Of a stretch of DNA of 31,581 nucleotides, positions 10,918 to 19,046 are shown one piece after another (within the stretch, counting starts at the first letter, position 1; every line of letters begins with the position of its first letter). The DNA lies in contig JASANZ010001997.1 in assembly GCA_030849805.1 (NCBI GenBank), forward strand, positions 1 to 31,581, in the 5' to 3' direction. The translations under genes were made by a program, and so were the position numbers. The notes below the pieces were generated by a model. The model worked only from the letters and a program-made list of their open reading frames with translations, did no database searches and was not told the DNA's origin. The stretch comes from Sergeia podlipaevii (lineage: Eukaryota > Euglenozoa > Kinetoplastea > Trypanosomatida > Trypanosomatidae).

Positions 10918-10958
10918 CCCCCCCCCCCCCCCCCNAGGGAGGGGGGGAGGGATGCGGG
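10918..10958. other. C-run, unresolved base and G-quadruplex-capable G-runs
   Basis: Seventeen C (10918-10934) are followed by an N at 10935. G-runs then lie at 10937-10939, 10941-10947, 10949-10951 and 10956-10958, with loops of 1, 1 and 4 nt. The second half fits the usual G-quadruplex pattern on the + strand, and the C-run could form one on the - strand. The N is the only ambiguous base in the window and marks a place where the read or assembly failed. Confidence 0.75.
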
Positions 10959-11646
10959 CCTGGCGAGGGTGAGAAGAGAAAGGAGAAAGAAAAGGAGAAG
11001 GTGCAATAACAATAATTAAAAATAGAGTGTGCAGAGCGTGCGCAAGACGCGTAGCTTTGTCTGTGTGCATTTATGTGTGTGTGTGTGTGGGTGTGGGTGT
11101 GCATAGTATCCTCGCTACTATTATGCACTTTTGCTGATGAACAATCTGCGCAGTGGTGCGCCTTCACTTCACTGAACTGAAGTGCATATGCCAGTTATAT
11201 ATATATAAAGTTACGTATGCTGGCAAGCAACAACTAAAGAAGTAGAGAGAGATACTTTGTATACGGAAGAGTCTGTGAGCATTGTTATGCGTAAACACTC
11301 AGTATTGTGATGGTTTGGTTGTTTTCTATTGATTTGTAGAGCACGCGCGCACGCACATCACAGCAGATTTCTCTTTTAAGGTAGTAAAAATGATGAAGGT
11401 GGGACGCTAACAAATTATATATGATATATATATATCAACTTGACGCCATCTCTACAGAGCACGATTTTTCCTTTTTTACAAGTACACACACACACACACG
11501 CATATACACGCAAACACATCTATATAATGGTTGTTGTAGAGTGCGTGTGTGTATATGGGAATATGAATGTGAATAAGGAATATGTTGCATGTCGCACCTC
11601 CTATTTATTTTTATTTATTTTAAAAAAGAAGAATTTCATGAAATGC

Positions 11647-11662
11647 CCACTAATATTAGTGG
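11647..11662. other. Perfect 16-bp palindrome
   Basis: CCACTAATATTAGTGG is its own reverse complement. It lies in spacer DNA upstream of the threonine aldolase. A palindrome of this length is only mildly unexpected in 31 kb, so no function is assigned. Confidence 0.9.
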
Positions 11663-11881
11663 ATTTGAGTATATTATTGCACATGTATATATATATGTGT
11701 ATTTATATTTATATATATTTGCCTTATCACTCCCTTCCCTTTTATATGCAAGAACTTAGTTTATTTTTACTGGTATCAATAGTGAACGGCATAGTTGTGC
11801 CTGCATTCCTATATTCATTCATTATATACAAAGAACGGAAATAAAGAGAGAGAGAGAGAGAGAGAAAAGGAAGGTAATAGT

Positions 11882-11961
11882 CACTTGCTTTCTTTCTTTC
11901 TTCCCTTTTTTTTTTGTTTTTTTGATCGCAAAATAATATATTCTATTTATATTTGTGCCAG
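11882..11961 (+). promoter_or_regulatory. Probable trans-splice acceptor for threonine aldolase
   Basis: A strong pyrimidine tract (about 11882-11923) is followed, after an A/T segment, by the first AG at 11960-11961 (GCCAG). This gives a 5' UTR of about 71 nt. It also removes the GTG at 11955 from the mRNA, which supports the ATG at 12033 as the start. Confidence 0.55.
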
Positions 11962-12032
11962 CCACTTTTGCTGTCGTATATTTTCTATCTTGGCTTTTTC
12001 TTTCTATTTTATCCTCTCGCTTTGTCTCAGTC

Positions 12033-13070
12033 ATGTATCATTTAAACAATGACTACAGCGAGTTGGTTCATCCCAAGATAATGGCCGCCATGGCCCTTGC
12101 CAGTGAGGAACAGCACCAGGGGTACGGCGTGGATGAGTGCTGCGAGCGCGCGGCGAGCCTCATCCGCTCTGCTGTCGGCAGGTCTGACGCGGATGTCCAT
12201 TTTCTCGTCGGCGGCACTCAAACAAACACCGTCATGATTGGTGCTGCTTTGAAACCTTGGCAGGCGGTGGTGTCCACGCACCTGGGGCACATCAATGTTC
12301 ACGAGACTGGCGCCATTGAATCTACTGGGCACAAGGTGGTGACGGTGGTGTGCAAGGATGGGAAGCTCACCCCCGACGCGGTCGCCTCCGCACTTGCAAG
12401 CCACTCTACTGAGCACATGGTGATGCCGAAGATGGTGTACATCTCCAACACGACAGAGATCGGCACGGTGTACACTAAGGCCGAGATGCAGGCCCTCTCT
12501 ACCTACTGCAAAGCCAATGGGCTTTATCTGTTTGTTGACGGAGCAAGGCTGGGTTGCGCGCTAGCATGTGAGGCCAGCGACCTCACCCTTGCGGACCTCG
12601 CAACGTACACAGACTGCTTCTATATTGGCGGCACAAAGAATGGTGCAATGTGTGGGGAGGCTCTGGTCATTCTGAACCCAGCCCTCAAGGAGGATATTCG
12701 GTTCTACATCAAGCAGCGCGGCGGTCTCCTTGCCAAGGGCTGGCTGCTTGGCATTCAGTTTGAGCAGCTCTTCTCCGATGACCTCTTTTTTGAACTCGGC
12801 GCGCATGCCAACCGCACAGCCGCGGTGCTGCGCGAGGGCCTCAGCGAGTGTGGGGTGAAGTTTGCGTCGGAGTCCTTCACCAATCAGATCTTTCCTATCT
12901 TCTCCAACGCTCTCATTGAGAAGCTGCACAAAACGTTTGTCTTCTCTGTACAGGCGCGGCTTCCGGGTGGAGAGAACAGCATTTGCCGTCTGTGCACGTC
13001 GTGGGCGACGAAAGAGGAGGAGTGCTATAAGTTTGTCAGTACCTACAAGCAGCTGAGGTTCATGGAGTAA
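12033..13070 (+). CDS. Low-specificity L-threonine aldolase (PLP-dependent)
   Basis: The predicted protein of 345 residues belongs to the GLY1/LtaE family (beta-eliminating lyase, fold-type I PLP enzymes). It cleaves L-threonine or L-allo-threonine to glycine and acetaldehyde. The start is the first ATG after the likely splice acceptor; a frame opening at GTG 11955 adds 26 hydrophobic residues from UTR sequence and was rejected. Visible family marks are YGVDE (31-35), GGTQTN (60-65), the ETGAIE segment (91-96), FVDGARLG (167-174) with Asp169 to bind the pyridine ring nitrogen, and the Schiff-base lysine K202 in YIGGTKNGAMCGEA. The length is normal. There is no obvious targeting signal, so a cytosolic enzyme is likely. 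It is the only gene here unrelated to its neighbours and splits the ACS array. The sequence looks bacterial-like, so old horizontal transfer is possible but not shown. Confidence 0.93.
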   Translation: MYHLNNDYSELVHPKIMAAMALASEEQHQGYGVDECCERAASLIRSAVGRSDADVHFLVGGTQTNTVMIGAALKPWQAVVSTHLGHINVHETGAIESTGHKVVTVVCKDGKLTPDAVASALASHSTEHMVMPKMVYISNTTEIGTVYTKAEMQALSTYCKANGLYLFVDGARLGCALACEASDLTLADLATYTDCFYIGGTKNGAMCGEALVILNPALKEDIRFYIKQRGGLLAKGWLLGIQFEQLFSDDLFFELGAHANRTAAVLREGLSECGVKFASESFTNQIFPIFSNALIEKLHKTFVFSVQARLPGGENSICRLCTSWATKEEECYKFVSTYKQLRFME

Positions 13071-14942
13071 TGCTTTGCATGTATGTAAAGAGAAGCTTTA
13101 GAATGAAAACAAAATGGCGAAGAAAATGAGTTGAAGGGAAAGACAGTCAGCGAAGAAAAAAAAAAAATTTTTTTTAAGAGACATGATTGCAGCACTCACA
13201 CTCCTGGAAAGCAGCTCTGATTATTACACAAGAATGCACACCCTCATACTCAGGAAGCAAGTGCATTTTACCATTACACAAAAAAAAAAAAAAATTAAAT
13301 TCTGATGCTCTTGTTGAATCACACGTGTATGTGTGTGTATTTACTGCGTGTTTGTGTATATTGCATGGATGATGTGCTCACAAGGGAGTGTTAGCCAAAA
13401 ATTCTCCCCCCCCCCTCTTATTTTGTTGAGTCATTTCAGTCTCGTAAACATCATATATTTGAATATTTGCACTTCTTGCTAAAGCAACTTTATTGCTTCT
13501 CTTTTTTCTGTCCTCTTCTTCTTCTTCTTCTTCACTTATATACATGCCTGCCAGCTCCCTTGCCGCGCTGATAGGATTGACAGAGAGATACAGCTGTAAG
13601 GCTTTTTTCTTCTATGTCCTTCTTTCTATTGTTATCTCTCTTGATGAAGAGTGTAAAGACGGATGCTAACTGCAGTGTATGAAGCAAACATTTGTATTAA
13701 ATTTCTCATATACAATGGTATTTGTTTTATGTGTGTGTGTGATATCTGTGATATCTGTTGCACAGTACTTGAAGTGATCGCACACTCTTCTTTTTTCTTT
13801 TCTTTTTTCTTTTTCTTTTTTTTTTTTGTTTTTATTATTATTTTGCATCTGTGTAGCTCAAGTGTGAGTGTTGTGTGTCACTCCGCCACGCACGTCAATG
13901 ATGATTTAGCAATACGATGTTACTGCAAACTCAAGCGATCGCAGCGCCAGTGCAACATGTTTCGCCTACATGTATAATCTAGTTTGTTTGCGTGTTATAT
14001 GTATGATATATTGCAATGGATGATGATGAAAGAAAGCTCCTTTATTTAAATACATATATATCTTGAAAATTGTGAAGGAGTGAGCGGCTTACCAGTATAG
14101 TGTCGCTGAACAACTACCCTTTTTTAAAATGATAATGCAAGCGTATATGTAAGTAGGAGATAGAGAGAGAGGAAGAAAGAAAGAGAGAGAGAATAAAACA
14201 TTTGTATACTGACAAAAGTTATATATATATGGTGTTTGCAACACATCAAAAATAAAAGTGAAGTTGTAGGCATTCATTTCCTGATCTGTGTATGCATCTC
14301 TTGCTTTTCCCTCTCTCAATATATATATATCTACACAGCACGCTTTTCTCTATTTCATCTGGCCATTTCCGGGCTGTATAGAATACATATAAACAAATAA
14401 ACCACAATACATACGTGTACGTTCAAAAAAAAAAAAAAATGCGTATATCTGCAGTTCCCTTGCATTTTTTAACGCAAGTATCGCAATTCTTTTTTTTTTT
14501 CCTTTTTCTTCTTCTTCTACTCTTCTCTTGAATATTGATTTCTGTTATTGTATTATGCTTATTACTTCCACTATTATTATCACTATTTTTGTATGACGAT
14601 TTTTGTAGTATACATTTTACAAGAAGAAATTTAAAAGATAGATTTACAGTAGTCATATTGCTTTTACATTGAAAGGAAATCATTTAATTCTTGTTTCACA
14701 CCTCAATCTAGCATCAGCTTCTGCATACATATATAAACGCGGACTCTCTCTCTCTCCTCTCTGTATCTTAGTTTCAGCAATCCAAGTACCACAATCAAAC
14801 GCTACTCCCGTTGTCATCGCTTTTATATCCTTTTTTTTTTTAAGCGATTGTACTCCTTCCTCTACGCACACGTATACACGTACGAAAAAGGTATTACGTT
14901 TCATTCCTTTCTTTTTTTTTTCTTCTTGCTAGAGAGGTAGTC
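13071..14942. other. Spacer between threonine aldolase and ACS-3
   Basis: No gene is supported. It includes an A12T8 junction (13156-13175), poly-A and poly-T tracts, CTT triplets near 13515-13532 and a GA-rich tract at 14159-14191. About 13875-13975 is less repetitive and more GC-rich than its surroundings, but it shows no recognisable gene. A possible C box (14024-14029) and D box (14106-14109) were considered and rejected as a snoRNA. Confidence 0.75.
14743..14932 (+). promoter_or_regulatory. Candidate trans-splice acceptors for ACS-3
   Basis: Three tract-plus-AG combinations precede the start. A CT-rich tract ends with AG at 14770-14771 (5' UTR about 171 nt). A 12-T tract ends with AG at 14843-14844 (about 98 nt). 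A strong tract at 14898-14930 ends with AG at 14931-14932, which would leave a 5' UTR of only about 10 nt. The sequence alone does not decide among them. Confidence 0.45.
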
Positions 14943-17045
14943 ATGGGCGGATGTGTCTCTACAGTTATGGAGTCGCGCAACCAGGCGTCGATGGTTGAGA
15001 ACAACATGATCACACGCTTCCGAGAGTACGGTGACTACAGTGTTGCGGTGCCTGGAAGTGAAACGGGCATGTGCTCTGCGACCTACCGCAACGGGCACAG
15101 TCACACCGATGAGGATTATAACGCTGTTCTCACCCGGTTTAGGGAGGACCCCAACGTCACGGAGCGCTTTATTGAGATGTGCAAGAAGCACAAGGACTCC
15201 CCGAAGATTGCCTACAGGCCAGTCCTCCGTCGTGTGAAGGAGATGGTGAGTGCGGGGAAGGTGCAGCGAATGCTGGAAGTCACTCACCTGGATGAGACCA
15301 CGTACATCACTCTTGGTGACTTCCTGTCACGCATCGAGAGCTTCAGCCGTGGTCTTGCCGAGCTCGGCATTGCAGAGCGCTCGAGCGTCGCCATCTACGA
15401 GGAGACACGCTGGGAGTGGCTAGTGACAATTTACGGTATCTGGCTTCGCAATCTCGTCGCCACCACCGTGTACGCCAACCTTGGCGAGGACGCTCTTATC
15501 TATGCTCTTCACGAGGCTGAGTGCAAGGCGGTGATATGCAATGGGCGGAGCGTGCCCAACTTGCTGCGCAGCATCGCCGCCGGCTCCTTCCCGCCATGCA
15601 TTATTATCTACCTTGACGATCTCCCCCCTGAGGGCTGCGAGATCGTCGGTGACGCACGTGTGGTCTCCTGGAAAGAGGTTGCTGACCTAGGCGCTAACTC
15701 TGACAAGCCTGTGCATATTCCGCATAACAAGGATACCCTCGCACTTATCATGTACACAAGCGGCACCACCGGCAACCCCAAGGGTGTCATGCACACGCAC
15801 GGCAGCATCGCTGCCGGTGTGCGATCCATGGAGGACTTTCTTGATAGCAACCTTCCATCCCGCCCGGATGAGAGTTACTGCGCCTATCTACCCCTCGCCC
15901 ACATTCTCGAATTTGGCGTCGTCAACGTCTTCCTAAGTCGTGGCGCGCTCGTGGGTTTCGGCAGTCCACGCACCCTCACCGATGTGACGGCTCGCCCTCA
16001 TGGAGATTTTGCGGAGTACAAGCCTGACTGCATCGTAGCCGTCCCGCGCATCTTTGACACGGTGAAGCGCGCGGTGGAGGCGAAGCTGCCGCCAGTTGGC
16101 AGCGTAAAGCGCAAGGTATTTGACACCGCATATCAGACGCGTCTGCAAGCTTTGAAGGATGGCAAAGACACACCGTTTTATAATGAGAAGATCTTCAAGC
16201 AGGCTAGAGCCGCATTTGGGAGCGACTTCCGTTTACTGCTCTCTGGTGGTGGCCCGCTGGCGGCGAGTACGCAGGAGTTTGTGAACGTTGTGTTCGGTTT
16301 TGTTATCAACGGCTGGGGCCTCACGGAGACGGTCTGTGTCGGCGCCATTCAGCGCTTAGGTGACATGGAACCAGCCTGCTCAGGGCAGGTGATTCACTCA
16401 GAGGAGCTCAAGCTACTTGACACGGAGGAGTACAAGCACACAGACAAGCCAGAGCCTCGCGGTGAGCTGTGCATTAGAGGTCCCTTTACGTTCAAGGGGT
16501 ACTACAAGCAGCCGGAGCTCACGAAGGAGGTGCTGAGCGACGATGGTTGGTTCAGAACTGGCGACATTGGCAGCATCACATCCGATGGCCGCGTTCGTGT
16601 GATCGGCCGCATCAAGGCGCTGGCCAAAAACGTGCTGGGCGAGTACATTGCACTGGAGACGCTTGAGGCCCTCTACAGCAATCATCCCATTGTTCTGAAC
16701 AACTGTCTGTGCATCATCGTACACCCAGAGAAGAACTACATATGCGCTGTGGCTGTCACGGATGCCGGACGTGTGCATAGCTTTGCTAAGACCAATGGTA
16801 TTGCTGGGAAGACTACGGAGGAGCTGCTAGCCTCTGAGGAGTTCCACAAGGCTCTGGACAAGTCGATGGTTGCGTTTGGTGTCGCCGCCAAGAAGAAGAA
16901 CTTTGAGCTTGTGCGTCACATAGGTCTCCTTACAGAGGAGTGGACTCCCGAGAATGGTGCGCTCACTGCTGCCATGAAGCTCAAGCGCTCTGTGATCTCT
17001 GAGCGCTATGCGGATCTCATCCGCAACCTCTTTGTGGATGAGTAA
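14943..17045 (+). CDS. ACS: Long-chain fatty acyl-CoA synthetase (ACS-3)
   Basis: Acyl-CoA synthetase of 700 residues starting MGGCVSTVME, with Gly2, Cys4 and Ser6 fitting dual acylation. P-loop YTSGTTGNPKGV spans residues 271-282, GWGLTET starts at 457, DGWFRTGD spans 534-541, LGEYIALE follows, and the C-terminal lysine is K679 (MKLKR). It is closest to ACS-5: the two share a constant register of 7779 bp and many near-identical patches. Examples are 15357-15421, 15732-15817, 15877-15929, about 16495-16565 and 16672-16741 (70 bp, 2 mismatches). It also shares 15436-15645 and 15655-15693 with ACS-4. It therefore looks like a recent duplicate partly homogenised with both downstream copies. The C-terminus FVDE differs from the FKE and FAE ends and resembles the FVD of ACS-4. 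Confidence 0.95.
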   Translation: MGGCVSTVMESRNQASMVENNMITRFREYGDYSVAVPGSETGMCSATYRNGHSHTDEDYNAVLTRFREDPNVTERFIEMCKKHKDSPKIAYRPVLRRVKEMVSAGKVQRMLEVTHLDETTYITLGDFLSRIESFSRGLAELGIAERSSVAIYEETRWEWLVTIYGIWLRNLVATTVYANLGEDALIYALHEAECKAVICNGRSVPNLLRSIAAGSFPPCIIIYLDDLPPEGCEIVGDARVVSWKEVADLGANSDKPVHIPHNKDTLALIMYTSGTTGNPKGVMHTHGSIAAGVRSMEDFLDSNLPSRPDESYCAYLPLAHILEFGVVNVFLSRGALVGFGSPRTLTDVTARPHGDFAEYKPDCIVAVPRIFDTVKRAVEAKLPPVGSVKRKVFDTAYQTRLQALKDGKDTPFYNEKIFKQARAAFGSDFRLLLSGGGPLAASTQEFVNVVFGFVINGWGLTETVCVGAIQRLGDMEPACSGQVIHSEELKLLDTEEYKHTDKPEPRGELCIRGPFTFKGYYKQPELTKEVLSDDGWFRTGDIGSITSDGRVRVIGRIKALAKNVLGEYIALETLEALYSNHPIVLNNCLCIIVHPEKNYICAVAVTDAGRVHSFAKTNGIAGKTTEELLASEEFHKALDKSMVAFGVAAKKKNFELVRHIGLLTEEWTPENGALTAAMKLKRSVISERYADLIRNLFVDE

Positions 17046-17528
17046 AGGCATGTGTGCTGCCATTGCCATCTCTCTCTCTCTCTTCTTGCACAATTTCCCT
17101 TTCACTTGCATCACACGTGTGTGTGTGTGTGTGTGTGTGAGTGGAGTACCCCCTCCTCCTCCTTCTTCATCGGTTGAATGTTTTGCCATTACTATTCAAC
17201 GTATATATACATTCTCTCCCCACCCCTCTCTACCTCTCCCTTGTTGCCTTTTTTTTCTTCTGTGTGTGTTTTTTTTTTTTTTTTTTTTTGCTCCCCCCCC
17301 CCCTTCTTCATTTCTTGGCTACTGTATATATGCATATATCAGGGGTTTTTTGTTTTGTTTTGTAAGGGATTGCTATTTTTATCAGTTCTTTTTAAATATC
17401 TTTGGTTTTGTGTTGTGTGTGATCGCAAAAACTAGTTTTAGTTCGCTTGTTAATAGTTATCATTATTATTCTGTTAGGTGAGGAGGGTAACTTGTATATG
17501 GGTTTGATGGAAAAATAATATGCATGTA

Positions 17529-17532
<4 letters not shown>

Positions 17533-17561
<29 letters not shown>
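17533..17561 (+). repeat. (TG)n microsatellite
   Basis: About 29 bp of TG repeat on the coding strand. Similar tracts lie at 17117-17139 and 18537-18559 in the same spacer. Confidence 0.9.
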
Positions 17562-17564
<3 letters not shown>

Positions 17565-18918
17565 CCTTCATGTCTGCATTCGTCCTATTCACACGAGCCA
17601 GTTTTTTTTTTTCTTCAACTTAGCTTGTTGTTGTTGTTGTTCATAAGCGCTTGGTATCTCTTTAGTGAGAATAGTAAAGTGGTAGGGGCGGAGGAGGAGG
17701 AGAGGTTACACGATTTGGCACACACTTTTTTTTTATTATTGTTTATTATCTGGAGTATGTGTCTGGAAGTTGAAGAAGGAAAATGTGAGAGAAGGGAAGA
17801 GAGATTGCAGAAGAAGAAGAAGAAGAAACAGTGCTGGCACGACACCTCTCTGCATGCAGCTGACTATCCCTTAAACTTGTTGTTGCTGTCCATTCACCGT
17901 CGGTTTTGAGATCCTTGTATAACTGACACTCTTTTATTTAAAGTAAAGTATATATAGATATATATATATATAAAGTACCGGTTTTTTTTCTTTTGTTATC
18001 AGCTTGTTGTTGATTTGCTTGCCTATTTTATTTATTTATTAAGCATTTTGAATAGCATTGGTGTATCTGTGTTAGGTGTGGGTATGGGTGTGGGTGTGGT
18101 TTGTTAAACAATGTGACATATGTGGAAGGCACCATTTTTTTTTTTTAAGTTTTGTTTGTTTGTTTGTTTTACAACATTGTCAGAGCTCCACAATGTTCAC
18201 TTTTTTTCTTCTTCTTTCTTTTCATTTTAAGTGCGGATTGCCAATAGATAATTACATGTCTTTTCTCTCGTAAGAAGAAACCGAAAAAAAATAAACGCAT
18301 ATCGTGTCCGAGGGAAAAGGGGGGGGAGTACTTGTTGTGTTCTAAAAGAGTGTTAAACTTTTCACGGATTGGCCTCTGGGTGGTTCGTTACGAGTTGCTT
18401 ACTTTGGATATATATATATTTGGATTCTTTCTTTACTTTTTCTTTTTTTTTCCTCATTTTTCTGCATGGTTATTTTTTTTTTTCCCCTTTGCCGTCGTCT
18501 ACACACTCACTGAATTCGCATTAAACTTGCTTAAACGTGTGTGTGTGTGTGTGTGTGTTTCCATTTGTAACGAAAAAAAAAGGTTTCTTCTTGTCTTGTG
18601 TGAGCGCAAAGAGTCTGAAGCAAGATAGTCTTCCACTGCGAGGAAAAGATTATATATATATATTTATTTATTTATTTTAAAAAAGACGGGGACATCATTG
18701 AGGTATATTCTCTTCTCTTGATTACTTCGCTTTTCTTAGCACTCTGTTGAAAGGGGCGTATGTGTATGTGTGCTAGTGACATGCTTACTATCTTTGTGTC
18801 TCTTCCTCTCTCTCTCTCTACATTTTTTTTGTTGTTGTTCCCTTCTCCTGTCTATTTTTTTTTCTTTTTTAAATTTTCTTTTTCTTCTCACTCGAGAACG
18901 GACATTGCGCACGCAAAG

Positions 18919-18961
18919 TCTCTCTTTCGATTTTTTTTTCTCATTTTCCTTATATATACAG
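18919..18961 (+). promoter_or_regulatory. Probable trans-splice acceptor for ACS-4
   Basis: A T/C tract (about 18919-18951) is followed by the first AG at 18960-18961 (TACAG), giving a 5' UTR of about 85 nt. Confidence 0.5.
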
Positions 18962-19046
18962 TTTTTTATAAGAGGTATACCACACACACACACACTTTCG
19001 CGTAAAATTGCATTTCAAGTAAAGTGGCGTACGGATACTACTAATC

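Larger units (their letters stand above)
10197..12032. other. Spacer between ACS-2 and threonine aldolase
   Basis: No gene is supported. Contents are a GA tract just after the ACS-2 stop (10230-10243), a TG repeat (10694-10719), a T8A11 junction (10753-10771) and a 17-C run with an N at 10935 followed by a G-run cluster. There is also a perfect 7-bp stem with a 6-nt loop at 11165-11184, a CA tract around 11484-11499, a 16-bp palindrome at 11647-11662 and a GA tract at about 11846-11866. Confidence 0.75.
17046..19046. other. Spacer between ACS-3 and ACS-4
   Basis: No gene is supported. It contains a CT tract 24 nt after the ACS-3 stop (17069-17083), three TG repeats (17117-17139, 17533-17561, 18537-18559), poly-T runs including about 17269-17289, and short A/T-rich repeats. 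Open frames are repeat-encoded. Confidence 0.75.

Noticed and set aside
11647..11662. TAATATTA core resembling a rolling-circle nick site of small circular viruses
   Set aside because: It is just the centre of a 16-bp palindrome with no replication gene or virus-like sequence nearby.
14024..14109. TGATGA and CTGA at a spacing typical of C/D snoRNA
   Set aside because: The flanks do not pair into a terminal stem, no clear C'/D' boxes are seen, and no tandem snoRNA cluster surrounds it.
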